64,000 nt of DNA from Flavobacterium sp. I-STPP5a (GTDB taxonomy: Bacteria > Bacteroidota > Bacteroidia > Flavobacteriales > Flavobacteriaceae), in the NCBI RefSeq assembly GCF_009764685.1, contig NZ_VHLM01000010.1, positions 186,001 to 250,000 of the forward strand, given 5' to 3'. Each line of letters opens with the position of its first letter. Position 1 is the stretch's first letter. Made by a program: the position numbers and the translations under genes. Below are positions 8,832-18,713 of the stretch, in pieces. Below the pieces are notes generated by a model. It was not told the DNA's origin. It did not search any database and saw only the letters and a program-made list of their open reading frames with translations.

Positions 8832-8839
8832 TAAATTTG
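8832..8839 (+). promoter_or_regulatory. TAnnTTTG promoter box of the superoxide dismutase gene
   Basis: TAAATTTG lies 36 bases before the ATG at 8876. A -33 TTG is not clear. Confidence 0.45.
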
Positions 8840-8875
8840 AATAATATATTAATTCACTTATAAAACAATTATATC

Positions 8876-9484
8876 ATGGCTTTTGAATTACCACAATTAC
8901 CTTATGCATACGATGCATTAGAACCACATATTGATGCTCGTACAATGGAAATCCACCATTCTAAGCACCACAATGCTTACACAACCAATTTGAATGCTGC
9001 CATTGCAGGAACAGATATGGAAGGTAAAACCATTGAAAATATTTTAATTAATCTGGATTTAAAAAACGCAGCTGTACGCAACAACGGTGGTGGATTTTAC
9101 AACCATAACTTATTTTGGACTGTAATGACACCTAATGGTGGCGGTTTACCTACTGGTGATTTACTTGCTGCTATAGAAAGTGCTTTTGGAACTTTTGAAG
9201 AGTTCAAAGCTAGTTTTAGCAAAGCGGGTGCTACACAATTTGGTTCAGGATGGGCTTGGCTTTGTGTACAAAAAGGAGGGAAACTTGAGGTTTGCGGTAC
9301 ACCTAATCAAGACAATCCATTAATGCCAGGAGTAGGTTGTGGCGGAACTCCTATTTTGGCAATGGACGTTTGGGAACATGCTTACTACTTAAACTACCAA
9401 AACAGAAGACCTGATTATATTGAAGCATTTTTCAACGTAATCAATTGGACTGAAGTTTCAAGAAGATTTGCTTTAGAGAAATAA
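8876..9484 (+). CDS. sodA: Superoxide dismutase (Mn/Fe family, Mn-type signature)
   Basis: This 202-residue cytoplasmic enzyme dismutates superoxide to oxygen and hydrogen peroxide. Metal ligands are visible as His27 (MEIHHSKHH), His77 (FYNHNLFW), Asp164 and His168 ([10 protein letters not shown]). The second-shell residues Gly73 and Gln145 (PNQDNPLM) follow the manganese pattern rather than the iron one, although Bacteroidota enzymes are often cambialistic. Length is normal. It has its own promoter and terminator, so it is a single-gene unit. Confidence 0.95.
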   Translation: MAFELPQLPYAYDALEPHIDARTMEIHHSKHHNAYTTNLNAAIAGTDMEGKTIENILINLDLKNAAVRNNGGGFYNHNLFWTVMTPNGGGLPTGDLLAAIESAFGTFEEFKASFSKAGATQFGSGWAWLCVQKGGKLEVCGTPNQDNPLMPGVGCGGTPILAMDVWEHAYYLNYQNRRPDYIEAFFNVINWTEVSRRFALEK

Positions 9485-9516
9485 TCTTTTAAGAGAATAG
9501 AATAAAGAACATAGAG

Positions 9517-9556
9517 AATAGACAAATGACTGAAAGGTTGTTTGTCTATTTTTTTT
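9517..9556 (+). terminator. Terminator of sodA
   Basis: AATAGACAAA (9517-9526) pairs with TTTGTCTATT (9541-9550) and is followed by T residues. Confidence 0.75.
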
Positions 9557-9601
9557 ATTCTCAAAATTAACTTTCTATTCTCAAAATTTTATTCTAACAG
9601 A

Positions 9602-9638
9602 AAAAGACGAGCCAAATAACCTAATTTGCTCGTCTTTT
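9602..9638. terminator. Hairpin between convergent sodA and purF
   Basis: AAAAGACGAGC pairs with GCTCGTCTTTT, with A-tract and T-tract flanks, so it could stop transcription in either direction. Confidence 0.6.
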
Positions 9639-9682
9639 CTCTTTATTCTCTGCTCTTTCTTCTTTCCTGACTTTATTCCAAT

Positions 9683-9713
9683 AAAAAAGGTGGAATTGCT
9701 TCCACCCTTTTTG
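9683..9713 (-). terminator. Probable terminator of purF
   Basis: AAAAAGGTGGAA pairs with TTCCACCCTTTTT across a TTGC loop with one bulged C. It lies 130 bases beyond the purF stop. The 9485-9842 gap otherwise holds only AT-rich sequence with short GATTAAA-like repeats near 9776-9840. Confidence 0.6.
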
Positions 9714-9842
9714 CCCCAAATCTACCATAAATTTAACCTACTAATATTATGGTGAAATAAAAATATACAATTAAAACCGATTAAACAAATAAAATAGATA
9801 AAAAACCTATAAAATCGATTAAAACCTCATTTAATCTATTTT

Positions 9843-11741
9843 TTAATAGGCGCGAGCATCTTTACCTTCATAAAAATTCATAAAAGCTCGGTTTACTACT
9901 CTGTTTCCTCCTGGGGTAGGATAATCTCCTGTAAAATACCAATCTCCTAAATTTTTTGGACATGCTATGTGCAAATCTTCAACTGTTTGGAAAATAATTT
10001 TTACGTCGGCTTTAATTTCTGGTGAGCTTAACATTTCTGCAATTTTATCTGAAATCTCTTGAGCTTCAAAAGGAGCGTATACAGCCGTTACATAATTTAC
10101 AACATCATTATCTTGATAATTTTCTTGTGTTTTACATTTAGCATATACCTCATCTACAATATGATATAAATTCCTTTCCTTGAGTAATTCAAGCGCTGCT
10201 CTAAAAGCTACTAATCCCTCTAGTTTAGCCATATCAATGCCATAGCAATCAGGATAACGTATTTGTGGAGCCGATGAAACAATTACAATACGTTTTGGAT
10301 TCAAACGATCCATCATTTTGATGATGCTCATTTTTAAGGTAGTACCTCTTACAATACTATCGTCAATAATAACTAAATTATCTGTAGGCTTGATTACACC
10401 ATACGTTACATCATATACATGCGCTACAAGATCATCACGACTACTATCCTCAGTAATAAAAGTTCTTAATTTTGCATCTTTTATAGCTACTTTCTCGGTA
10501 CGTATTTTAACCGAAAGCAACTCTTGTAATGTTTCCTTGGTTAAGGTATTTCTATTTTCAAGGATGAAATTGTTTTTTCTTTGATTTAAGAAATCTTGAG
10601 CGGCCTCTACTAATCCGTAAAAGGAAGTTTCAGCTGTATTAGGTATGTATGAAAAAACGGTATTGTCAGTATCCTCATCTATAGATTTTAAAACTGCGGG
10701 CAAGATTAATCTCCCTAAGGTTTTACGTTCTTGGTAAATTTCGGCATCGCTACCTCTTGAAAAATAAATTCGTTCAAAAGAACATGCTTTTTTAACCGTT
10801 GGCGGTAAAATTTCTTTCATAGAAATCGTACCGTTTTTTTTAATGATTAGTGCGTTTCCTGGTTCAATTTCTTGCACCGATTCAAAAGGAACATTAAAAA
10901 CGGTTTGGATAACTGGTCGTTCTGATGCTACCACCACAATTTCATCATCTTGATAAAAATAAGCAGGTCTAATTCCGGCAGGATCTCTAAATACAAAAGA
11001 ATCACCGTGACCTAATAGTCCAGCCATGGCGTATCCTCCATCTAAATTTTTAGCTGCGCGTGCTAAAATCTTTGCTACATCTAATCGTTCCGCAATTACA
11101 GGTGATGCTTCTCTCTTGCTCAATCCTTCGTTTTTGCAATCTTGATACAAATCTGTAACTGCATTATCTAGAAAATGTCCTATTTTTTCCATGACGGTCA
11201 CAGTATCAGCCATTTCTTTTGGATGCTGTCCTAGATCTATTAAATTTTGAAAAAGCTCTTTAACATTAGTCATATTAAAGTTTCCTGCTAAGATCAAGTT
11301 ACGGTGCATCCAGTTGTTTTGACGTAAAAAGGGGTGAACACTTTCAATACTATTTTTACCAAAAGTTCCATAACGCACATGTCCTAAAAACAATTCACCT
11401 AAATATGGTAATTTTTGTTTTTGTAAAGCTACATCATCAGCATACTCAGGGTGTGCTGCCATTTCTTCGTTTATCCTGTCGTTTATTTGTGCAAAGACAT
11501 CTTGTATAGGCTGTGCATGATTTGATCGTACGCGGCTGATGTACCGTTCACCAGGTTCTACATCTAGTTTTATACTTGCAAAACCAGCGCCATCTTGACC
11601 GCGATTGTGTTGCTTTTCCATTAAGAGATACATTTTTTGGATTCCGTAAAATGCGGTTCCATATTTCTCTTTATAATATTCAAGCGGTTTTAATAATCTT
11701 ATTAAAGCTATTCCACATTCATGTTGTAAAGCATCGCTCAT
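9843..11741 (-). CDS. purF: Amidophosphoribosyltransferase (long form)
   Basis: The enzyme makes 5-phosphoribosylamine from PRPP and glutamine, the first step of purine synthesis. The class II glutamine amidotransferase nucleophile is Cys9 (QHECGIAL), so a short propeptide of eight residues is presumably removed. NRGQDGAGFAS and GHVRYGTFG follow, and the PRPP site is VIIDDSIVRGTTL at about 454-466. At 632 residues it is longer than the roughly 500-residue E. coli enzyme; extra sequence lies between the domains and at the C terminus. It is transcribed alone, although purN lies nearby on the same strand. Confidence 0.93.
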   Translation of the reverse strand: MSDALQHECGIALIRLLKPLEYYKEKYGTAFYGIQKMYLLMEKQHNRGQDGAGFASIKLDVEPGERYISRVRSNHAQPIQDVFAQINDRINEEMAAHPEYADDVALQKQKLPYLGELFLGHVRYGTFGKNSIESVHPFLRQNNWMHRNLILAGNFNMTNVKELFQNLIDLGQHPKEMADTVTVMEKIGHFLDNAVTDLYQDCKNEGLSKREASPVIAERLDVAKILARAAKNLDGGYAMAGLLGHGDSFVFRDPAGIRPAYFYQDDEIVVVASERPVIQTVFNVPFESVQEIEPGNALIIKKNGTISMKEILPPTVKKACSFERIYFSRGSDAEIYQERKTLGRLILPAVLKSIDEDTDNTVFSYIPNTAETSFYGLVEAAQDFLNQRKNNFILENRNTLTKETLQELLSVKIRTEKVAIKDAKLRTFITEDSSRDDLVAHVYDVTYGVIKPTDNLVIIDDSIVRGTTLKMSIIKMMDRLNPKRIVIVSSAPQIRYPDCYGIDMAKLEGLVAFRAALELLKERNLYHIVDEVYAKCKTQENYQDNDVVNYVTAVYAPFEAQEISDKIAEMLSSPEIKADVKIIFQTVEDLHIACPKNLGDWYFTGDYPTPGGNRVVNRAFMNFYEGKDARAY

Positions 11742-11845
11742 TGTAGTGTAATTTGTTGTGTTGTTGTGTTATTCTAAAAAAAATAGTAGGTAATTTTTAC
11801 TTTTAATACGGTAATACTTAAAATTTTAGACTACCGTTTTTAAAC

Positions 11846-11870
11846 AAAAAAACCCCGTTTCCGAGGTTTT
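11846..11870 (-). terminator. Terminator of the PfkB-family kinase gene
   Basis: On the minus strand, AAAACCTCG and CGGGGTTTT form a stem across GAAA, followed by T residues. Confidence 0.8.
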
Positions 11871-11876
11871 AAGATA

Positions 11877-12800
11877 TTATAATTCTATGTCAAATTGTGT
11901 TAGCGATTTGAATTGCTTTAATCGAGACACTACTTCAGCTTTTTCTAAAGTAAGCATTCTCTCGGTACCAAATTTTTCTACACAAAAAGAAGCTAAGTTA
12001 GAACCTTGAATGATAGCGTTTTTCATATTCTCAAAAGAGATGTTTTCGCTTTGAGTCAAGTAACCTGCAAATCCTCCTGCAAAAGTATCTCCTGCCCCTG
12101 TTGGGTCAAACACTTCTTCTAGTGGTAATGCTGGAGCAAAGAAAACTTCTTTATCATGAAAAAGAAGTGCGCCATGCTCTCCTTTTTTAATTACCACATA
12201 TTTAGGACCCATGGTGTGAATTTTGGCAGCAGCCTTAACAAGAGAATATTCTCCAGAAAGTTGTCTAGCCTCTTCATCATTGATAGTGATTACATCAACG
12301 CGTTTGATTACGTCTAACAATTCAGGTAGAGCACAATCCATCCAAAAATTCATCGTGTCTAGCACTACTAATTTAGGTTGAGTTTCCATTTGATCTAAAA
12401 CACTGCTTTGTACCAATGGGTGTAAGTTCCCTAGCATTACAATCTCAGCATTTTTATAATCTTGTGGTACTTTTGGTTGAAAATCAGCCAAAACATTTAA
12501 TTGTGTATCTAGTGTATCTCTTGAGTTTAAGTCATTGTGGTAACGACCACTCCAGAAGAATGTTTTACCACCTTGTACTACTTCTAATCCAGAGATATCA
12601 ATATTTCTTGAAGTTAATAAATCTAAATATTCTTGAGGAAAATCATCTCCAACTACAGAGACAATGGCTGATTGCACATTAAAAAAAGAAGCAGACAAAC
12701 CAATATATGTTCCTGCACCACCTAAAATTTTATCAGTTTTCCCAAATGGAGTTTCAATAGCGTCAAAAGCTACTGTTCCAACAATCAATAATTTATTCAT
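11877..12800 (-). CDS. PfkB/ribokinase-family sugar or nucleoside kinase
   Basis: The 307-residue protein starts LLIVGTVAFDAIETPFG, has the substrate-side GGAGTY motif at 27-32, and the catalytic/anion-hole signature DPTGAGDTFAGGF at about 229-241. These identify the PfkB fold, which phosphorylates sugars, nucleosides or related alcohols with ATP. The substrate cannot be read from sequence; location between purine genes makes a nucleoside or ribose substrate possible but unproven. It has its own promoter at 12824-12855 and its own terminator. Confidence 0.88.
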   Translation of the reverse strand: MNKLLIVGTVAFDAIETPFGKTDKILGGAGTYIGLSASFFNVQSAIVSVVGDDFPQEYLDLLTSRNIDISGLEVVQGGKTFFWSGRYHNDLNSRDTLDTQLNVLADFQPKVPQDYKNAEIVMLGNLHPLVQSSVLDQMETQPKLVVLDTMNFWMDCALPELLDVIKRVDVITINDEEARQLSGEYSLVKAAAKIHTMGPKYVVIKKGEHGALLFHDKEVFFAPALPLEEVFDPTGAGDTFAGGFAGYLTQSENISFENMKNAIIQGSNLASFCVEKFGTERMLTLEKAEVVSRLKQFKSLTQFDIEL

Positions 12801-12823
12801 TATATACGTTTCAAATTAAGGGG

Positions 12824-12855
12824 CAAAGATAGTTTATAAGTTGTAAAGTTGCAAA
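12824..12855 (-). promoter_or_regulatory. Promoter of the PfkB-family kinase gene
   Basis: On the minus strand TTTG (12855-12852), a 20-base spacer and TATCTTTG (12831-12824) match the Bacteroidota consensus; the start codon is 24 bases further on. Confidence 0.7.
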
Positions 12856-12895
12856 GCGCAAGACATGTAAAGTTTTGCTAATTTAAACAACATAT

Positions 12896-13375
12896 TTACA
12901 ACAATTTGGCTTCTTCTTTTTCATAAAAAGCATCCACAGAAAGTTGTTTTTGCATGGATGCCATAACGGCTAATTCATCGCACCTTTCGTTTTGAGCATG
13001 ATTGTTATGCCCTTTGATCCATTTAAAATCGACTTTGTGTTTGCGGTATACTAGTAAAAACCGTTTCCATAAATCAGTATTTTTTCTGTCAACGAAACCT
13101 TTTTTTTCCCAGCCTAAAACCCATTTTTTTTCTACAGAATCTACTACATATTTAGAATCCGAAACTACTAATACTCTCGTATTGGGATTTTTTAATTTTT
13201 CAAGTCCTACAATTACGCCTAGTAATTCCATTCTATTATTCGTAGTTCGCCTAAAGCCTTCATAAAATTCTTTTTTATACGGTTTTCCTATCCATTCCAT
13301 TACCACTCCATAGCCGCCATTTCCTGGGTTACCCTTGGCAGCACCATCTGTATATATGTGTACATCGTGTTCCAT
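12896..13375 (-). CDS. rnhA: Ribonuclease H1
   Basis: The protein cuts RNA in RNA-DNA hybrids, removing primers and R-loops. The catalytic acids are visible: Asp10 (IYTDGAAKGNPGNGGYG), Glu50 (NNRMELLG), Asp73 (VVSDSKYV) and Asp133 (NERCDELAV). Length of 159 residues is normal for bacterial RNase HI. It follows purN by only five bases on the same strand, so the two are co-transcribed. Confidence 0.95.
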   Translation of the reverse strand: MEHDVHIYTDGAAKGNPGNGGYGVVMEWIGKPYKKEFYEGFRRTTNNRMELLGVIVGLEKLKNPNTRVLVVSDSKYVVDSVEKKWVLGWEKKGFVDRKNTDLWKRFLLVYRKHKVDFKWIKGHNNHAQNERCDELAVMASMQKQLSVDAFYEKEEAKLL

Positions 13376-13380
13376 TACAA

Positions 13381-13950
13381 TTATAAACTTTGGTTTAAAA
13401 TGCGCTCTATAATAATTGGGAAAAATTCTTGCTCTAGTTCATGTATCTTTTCGGCGATTGTTGGAACCGTATCTACCGCAGATAATGCAACACTTTGCTG
13501 TGAAATTATAGCACCTTCATCGTAATTCTCATTCACATAGTGTATCGTGATTCCTGTTTCTAATTCCTTATTATCAAGAACTGCTTGGTGCACATGCATT
13601 CCATACATTCCTTTTCCGCCATATTTAGGTAATAATGCGGGGTGAATGTTTATGATTTTATTAGGGAAGGCATTAATGATATTTGAAGGAAATTGGAGTA
13701 AAAAACCAGCTAAAACAATCAAATCTGGTTGGAGAGCTTGAATTTTTTGTAGTACTTCATTTTCAAATAATTGTGATTTGGTAAAAATCTCTATTGGTAA
13801 ATTGTATTTTTGAACCTTCGTAATCACACCCGCTTTAGGATTATTTGTAAACACTGCAACAACAGCTGCTGAGCTTGTTTTTTTGAAATATTGGATAATA
13901 TTTTCAGCATTTGTACCCGATCCGGAGGCAAAAATCACGATTTTTTTCAT
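13381..13950 (-). CDS. purN: Phosphoribosylglycinamide formyltransferase (10-formyl-THF dependent)
   Basis: This 189-residue enzyme transfers a formyl group to GAR in the third step of purine synthesis. The phosphate loop ASGSGTN is at 8-14. Catalytic residues correspond to Asn101 and His103 (INIHPALLPKYGGKG) and Asp144 (NENYDEGAII). Length and order match the family. It is the first gene of the purN-rnhA pair and is divergent from acpP. Confidence 0.96.
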   Translation of the reverse strand: MKKIVIFASGSGTNAENIIQYFKKTSSAAVVAVFTNNPKAGVITKVQKYNLPIEIFTKSQLFENEVLQKIQALQPDLIVLAGFLLQFPSNIINAFPNKIINIHPALLPKYGGKGMYGMHVHQAVLDNKELETGITIHYVNENYDEGAIISQQSVALSAVDTVPTIAEKIHELEQEFFPIIIERILNQSL

Positions 13951-14065
13951 AATTACATTCTATTTGAAGCCACAAAAAAAAGCATAATAATTGAAAATAA
14001 ATAACATTGTGACACCTTTGTCAAAATATATTTCATAAATTAGATGTCACATTTATTAACTAAAT

Positions 14066-14096
14066 AGTTGTTTTAAAATAAAGTTTTTTATTTTTG
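14066..14096 (+). promoter_or_regulatory. Promoter of the acpP-fabF-rnc cluster
   Basis: TTG (14068-14070), an 18-base spacer and TATTTTTG (14089-14096) match the Bacteroidota consensus; acpP begins 31 bases later. Confidence 0.7.
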
Positions 14097-14126
14097 CCAA
14101 CAAATTAAATTCTAAAATTAAAGATT

Positions 14127-14363
14127 ATGTCAGACATTGCATCAAGAGTAAAAGCGATTATCGTAGACAAATTAGGCGTTGACGAAAACGAAGTTGTAAC
14201 AGAAGCAAGCTTCACTAATGATTTAGGAGCTGACTCATTAGACACTGTTGAGCTTATTATGGAATTCGAAAAAGAATTTGATATCCAAATTCCAGACGAT
14301 CAAGCAGAAAACATCGCTACTGTAGGTCAAGCAATCTCTTACATCGAGGAAGCTAAAAAATAA
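14127..14363 (+). CDS. acpP: Acyl carrier protein
   Basis: The 78-residue acidic protein carries growing fatty acyl chains on a phosphopantetheine arm attached to Ser37 in the [15 protein letters not shown] motif. The [15 protein letters not shown] helix IV region is also typical. It precedes fabF and rnc, the common acpP-fabF-rnc order. A hairpin at 14371 may reduce read-through so that ACP is made in excess over FabF. Confidence 0.98.
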   Translation: MSDIASRVKAIIVDKLGVDENEVVTEASFTNDLGADSLDTVELIMEFEKEFDIQIPDDQAENIATVGQAISYIEEAKK

Positions 14364-14370
14364 TAAATCA

Positions 14371-14408
14371 AACACCCGCTTGCATTCATGTGAACGGGTG
14401 TTATTATT
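14371..14408 (+). terminator. Terminator or attenuator between acpP and fabF
   Basis: AACACCCG pairs with CGGGTGTT across a 14-base loop and is followed by a T-rich tract. It lies inside the cluster, so it probably tunes ACP level relative to downstream genes. Confidence 0.65.
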
Positions 14409-14541
14409 TTTTAAAAATATTAAATTCAAGATTGAACTCCAATCCAAAAGATATTATTATATTACCCATAGCTATTTTGTAGTATTTCATACTGTATCAG
14501 CATGGGTTTTATTTGTTTAAAGATAACATAACAAAGAATTT

Positions 14542-15795
14542 ATGGAATTAAGAAGAGTTGTAGTAACAGGATTAGGCGCTCTTACTCCTATTGGAAATAC
14601 TGTACAAGAGTATTGGGACGGGCTAATAAATGGCGTTAGCGGAGCTGCACCTATCACTTACTTTGATGCCTCTAAATTTAGAACTCACTTTGCATGCGAG
14701 GTTAAAAACTTTAATGTTGAAAATTTCATTGACCGTAAAGAAGCCCGTAAAATGGACCGATACGCTCAATATGCCATGGTTGCATCTGAAGAAGCAGTAA
14801 AAGATGCCGGTTTTGATATGGAGAAAATTGATAAAGACCGCGTGGGTGTTATTTGGGGATCAGGAATTGGCGGATTAGAGACTTTTCAAATTGAAGTTCT
14901 TAATTTTGCTGCAGGAGACGGGACGCCAAAATTTAATCCTTTCTTTATTCCAAAAATGATCGCTGATATTGCAGGTGGACATATCTCCATTAAATATGGT
15001 TTTAGAGGACCTAACTTTACAACTGTTTCTGCATGTGCTTCTTCTACAAATGCCATTATAGATGCTTTCAATTATATTAGACTTGGCCATGCCGATGCTA
15101 TGGTTACAGGTGGCTCTGAAGCTGCAGTAACGATTGCTGGTATGGGAGGTTTTAATGCTATGCATGCACTATCAACAAGAAATGACGATCCAAAATCGGC
15201 CTCAAGACCAATGGACAAAGACAGAGATGGTTTTGTTCTAGGAGAAGGAGCAGGTGCCTTGGTTCTTGAAGAATACGAACATGCTGTTGCTCGTGGCGCA
15301 ACCATTTATTGCGAAATAGGTGGCGGCGGTATGTCTGCAGATGCTTACCACATTACAGCTCCACATCCAGAAGGACTTGGTGCTAAAAATGTAATGCTAA
15401 ACTGTCTTAGAGATGCTGGATTAAAACCTACTGATGTAGATGGTGTAAACATGCACGGAACATCAACTCCACTTGGTGATATGGCAGAGTCAAAAGCTAT
15501 TCTTCACGTATTTGGCGAACATGCCTATAGCATGAATTTAAATTCTACTAAATCAATGACAGGTCACTTACTAGGTGCTGCAGGTGCTGTAGAAACTATA
15601 TCTGCTATACTTTCTCTAAAATACGGCTTAGTACCTCCTACTATCAATCATTTTACTGATGATGAGAATATTGACTCAAAATTGAACTTTACATTTAACA
15701 AAGCTCAAAAAAGAGATATGAATGTAGTGATGAGCAATACATTTGGCTTTGGAGGTCATAATGCATGCGTTTTGGTAAAAAAATTAGACATCTAA
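14542..15795 (+). CDS. fabF: Beta-ketoacyl-ACP synthase II
   Basis: This condensing enzyme elongates acyl-ACP with malonyl-ACP. The catalytic triad is visible: Cys165 (VSACASSTNA), His305 (NMHGTSTPLGD) and His342 (TGHLLGAAG). The 417-residue length and the DGFVLGEGAGALVLE motif are typical of FabF. It is followed four bases later by rnc. Confidence 0.97.
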   Translation: MELRRVVVTGLGALTPIGNTVQEYWDGLINGVSGAAPITYFDASKFRTHFACEVKNFNVENFIDRKEARKMDRYAQYAMVASEEAVKDAGFDMEKIDKDRVGVIWGSGIGGLETFQIEVLNFAAGDGTPKFNPFFIPKMIADIAGGHISIKYGFRGPNFTTVSACASSTNAIIDAFNYIRLGHADAMVTGGSEAAVTIAGMGGFNAMHALSTRNDDPKSASRPMDKDRDGFVLGEGAGALVLEEYEHAVARGATIYCEIGGGGMSADAYHITAPHPEGLGAKNVMLNCLRDAGLKPTDVDGVNMHGTSTPLGDMAESKAILHVFGEHAYSMNLNSTKSMTGHLLGAAGAVETISAILSLKYGLVPPTINHFTDDENIDSKLNFTFNKAQKRDMNVVMSNTFGFGGHNACVLVKKLDI

Positions 15796-15799
15796 TTGT

Positions 15800-16540
15800 A
15801 TGAACATAATTAGAAAAATATTTAAAAAATCCCGTTCGGCTACTGACGGGATTTTTTTTGATTCTATCCAGAAAATCCTAGGATTTCCTCCCTTAAATCT
15901 TGAGTTTTATACCAAAGCTTTCACTCATAGATCATCTAATAGACTTGATTTATCTGGCAATCCCATCAATTATGAACGCTTAGAATTTTTAGGAGACGCT
16001 ATGTTAAGTGCAGTAATTGCCGCTCATTTATTTAATGAAGCACCATCAGGTGATGAAGGGTATCTTACCAAAATGCGCTCTAAAATTGTAAGTAGAGAAC
16101 ATTTAAATGAACTAGGGAAAGACTTAAATTTGATTCAGTTTATAGAGAGTAAAGTTCCTGTTCAACATTTTGGAGAAAATATTCATGGCAATATTTTTGA
16201 ATCTCTAGTGGGTGCTATTTACCTTGATAGAGGCTACGAATTTTGTGAAAAGTTCATTAGAAACAGAGTTATTACTCCTTATGTAGATATAGCCCGCCTT
16301 GAAGGCAAGGTAATTAGCTATAAAAGCTTAGTTATTGAATGGTGTCAAAAAGAGAAAAAAATATTTCATTACGATATTTTTGATGACAACTCTATTGATG
16401 GCCAACGTTTTTTTGGTGTTAAACTTAGTATTGACGACAAAGTCATTGCAAAAGCAAGGGCTACCTCCAAAAAGAAAGCAGAAGAAAAAGCATCCCAACG
16501 CGCCTATTTTGCATTTCAAGAAAAAATGGACAGAAAATAA
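15800..16540 (+). CDS. rnc: Ribonuclease III
   Basis: The enzyme cleaves double-stranded RNA and processes rRNA. The signature YERLEFLGDAML is at 58-69 and HGNIFESLVGAIYLD carries the second acidic patch. A C-terminal double-stranded RNA-binding domain starts near residue 171 and ends in KARATSKKKAEEKASQRAY. At 246 residues it has a modest N-terminal extension. It is coupled to fabF. Confidence 0.96.
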   Translation: MNIIRKIFKKSRSATDGIFFDSIQKILGFPPLNLEFYTKAFTHRSSNRLDLSGNPINYERLEFLGDAMLSAVIAAHLFNEAPSGDEGYLTKMRSKIVSREHLNELGKDLNLIQFIESKVPVQHFGENIHGNIFESLVGAIYLDRGYEFCEKFIRNRVITPYVDIARLEGKVISYKSLVIEWCQKEKKIFHYDIFDDNSIDGQRFFGVKLSIDDKVIAKARATSKKKAEEKASQRAYFAFQEKMDRK

Positions 16541-16654
16541 TACAATTTTCTATAAAACTATATCGTTTTCGTTCATAAATTAACAAAAACATCTTATTTA
16601 GAGGGCTATACACTTCAATAGAAATGCTATATTTACATCTTATTTTTTGATGAA

Positions 16655-17146
16655 ATGGCAAATCTTAAACTTAATTTAGGTGAATTTGATGCAATAGACT
16701 ATCATCTAATTGCAATACATACCTCTTTAGAAGATTATCGATTGGCTTACTTTATCAATCAAAAATTAGCTGTCAATTTGAGTAAATGTAGTAATGAAAT
16801 TCAAATTAAGATTAAAGAGGGAGAAACAAATTTTTCAAGATTTTTCTATGAAGGTCCTGAAAATGAAATTTCTTGGGATTTAATCCAAAATAAAAATGAA
16901 GTGCTTCAAGAGAAACAAAAAGAATTTTCTCAAAATTTATTTTCTGATATCAAGATGGAAGTAGCTACAAAAGTATTTTTATTACCTGAGTTTAAAAAAG
17001 TAGACTATTTTTTTAAAATTGAAAATACAGATGACACCTTGAATTTGAACGAAATAAAAACATTATTAAATACCATAAATAAAGTTTCTGCAGTTTACAG
17101 CGTAGAGACAACTAAAATAAAATCTAAAAACAATTTAATTTTTTAA
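16655..17146 (+). CDS. IPExxxVDY family protein
   Basis: This 163-residue protein belongs to a small Bacteroidota family named for its motif, here LPEFKKVDYFF at 110-120 (Leu replaces the first Ile). Function is unknown. The N terminus (LNLGEFDAIDYHLIAIHTSLEDYRLAYFIN) is conserved in the family as I remember it. The gene sits just before pyk, an arrangement common in Flavobacteriaceae, with only five bases between them. Confidence 0.85.
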   Translation: MANLKLNLGEFDAIDYHLIAIHTSLEDYRLAYFINQKLAVNLSKCSNEIQIKIKEGETNFSRFFYEGPENEISWDLIQNKNEVLQEKQKEFSQNLFSDIKMEVATKVFLLPEFKKVDYFFKIENTDDTLNLNEIKTLLNTINKVSAVYSVETTKIKSKNNLIF

Positions 17147-17151
17147 TACAA

Positions 17152-18582
17152 ATGCTTACAAACAAAAAAACTAAAATTGTAGCTACACTAGGGCCAGCAT
17201 GTAGTACAAGAGAAACCATCAAGGACATGATTGATGCAGGAGTCAATGTGTTTCGTGTAAATTTTTCGCATGCAGACTACGAAGATGTAAAGGAAAAAAT
17301 AAATATTATTCGCGGTTTAAATAAAGAGTTTGGCTATACAACCGCAATTCTTGGTGATTTGCAAGGTCCTAAATTACGCGTAGGTGTAATGGAGGAAGGC
17401 GTTGTTGTTCATGATGGAGATTTAATAACATTTACCACTGCCGAAAACATTCTTGGTACTGCAAAAAAAGTATTCATGAAGTATAAAAACTTTCCAAATG
17501 ATGTAAATCCAGGAGAAAGAATATTACTTGATGATGGTAAACTTATTTTTGAAATTGTTGAAACTGATAAAAAATCTGAGGTTGTTGCAAGAGTAATACA
17601 AGGTGGTGAACTTAAATCTAAAAAAGGAGTAAATTTACCTAATACAAAGATTTCTCTGCCAGCTATGACTGATAAAGATATCGAAGATGCTATTTTTGCT
17701 ATTGGACAAAATGTAGATTGGATTGCTTTATCATTTGTAAAAACACCGAGAGATTTACAAGATTTGCAGGAATTAATAGCAGAACATTCTGAATATAAAA
17801 TTCCTATTGTGGCAAAAATCGAAATGCCTGAAGCATTAGAAAATATTGATAAAATTGTAGCCTATTGCGATGCGCTTATGGTGGCTCGTGGGGATTTAGG
17901 AGTTGAATTGCCAGCTCATGAAGTTCCTTTAGTGCAAAAAGAATTAATTCGAAGAGCAAAAACAGCTCGAATTCCAGTAATTGTAGCTACCCAAATGATG
18001 GAGACTATGATCACTAGCTTGACTCCTACGCGTGCAGAGGTAAATGATGTTGCAAACTCTGTAATGGATGGGGCAGATGCAGTAATGCTTTCTGGCGAAA
18101 CTGCAACCGGTAACTACCCTGTTCAAGTGATTCAAAAAATGACTCAAATTATTGAAGCAGTTGAGGATTCTCCGCTAATTCAAGTTCCTCAAAACACACC
18201 ACAAATCAAAACGAATCGTTTTATTACAAAAACAATTTGTCATCACGCTGCAACTATGGCGAATGTTATTAAAGCAAAAGCTATTTGTACGTTGACAAAT
18301 AGTGGCTATACTGCCTTTCAAATTTCGGCTTGGAGACCTAATGCACACATTTTAGTTTTTACATCAAATGAAAGAATCCTTACGCAACTTAATTTATTGT
18401 GGGGAGTAAAATCTTTCATGTACACTAAAGATGTAAGCACAGATGATACAGTAACAGATGTAAACGAGATTGTGAAACAAAAAGGCTTTGTTCAAAAAGG
18501 AGATTTCCTTATCAATCTAGCAGCAATGCCTATCAAAGATAAAGGAATGGTAAACACCCTGAGAGTATCTGAAATAGAATAA
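17152..18582 (+). CDS. pyk: Pyruvate kinase
   Basis: The last glycolytic step, phosphoenolpyruvate plus ADP to pyruvate plus ATP. The N terminus KTKIVATLGPACSTRETI, the VFRVNFSHADYED region, the catalytic PIVAKIEMPEALENI with the metal-binding Glu, and MVARGDLGVELP are all present. The 476-residue length fits the form without an extra C-terminal domain. It is probably co-transcribed with the IPExxxVDY gene. Confidence 0.97.
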   Translation: MLTNKKTKIVATLGPACSTRETIKDMIDAGVNVFRVNFSHADYEDVKEKINIIRGLNKEFGYTTAILGDLQGPKLRVGVMEEGVVVHDGDLITFTTAENILGTAKKVFMKYKNFPNDVNPGERILLDDGKLIFEIVETDKKSEVVARVIQGGELKSKKGVNLPNTKISLPAMTDKDIEDAIFAIGQNVDWIALSFVKTPRDLQDLQELIAEHSEYKIPIVAKIEMPEALENIDKIVAYCDALMVARGDLGVELPAHEVPLVQKELIRRAKTARIPVIVATQMMETMITSLTPTRAEVNDVANSVMDGADAVMLSGETATGNYPVQVIQKMTQIIEAVEDSPLIQVPQNTPQIKTNRFITKTICHHAATMANVIKAKAICTLTNSGYTAFQISAWRPNAHILVFTSNERILTQLNLLWGVKSFMYTKDVSTDDTVTDVNEIVKQKGFVQKGDFLINLAAMPIKDKGMVNTLRVSEIE

Positions 18583-18601
18583 CACTAATTACAGCCTATC
18601 T

Positions 18602-18638
18602 AAACCATCCCTTACATTTTGTGGATGGTTTTTTTTTG
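18602..18638 (+). terminator. Terminator of pyk
   Basis: AAACCATCC pairs with GGATGGTTT, followed by a run of T. Confidence 0.85.
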
Positions 18639-18713
18639 CTAAAAAACCGAAATCATAAGTATGAATTTACAGGAAATACAATTATATTTGAAGGTAAAAA
18701 AAACATTAAAATT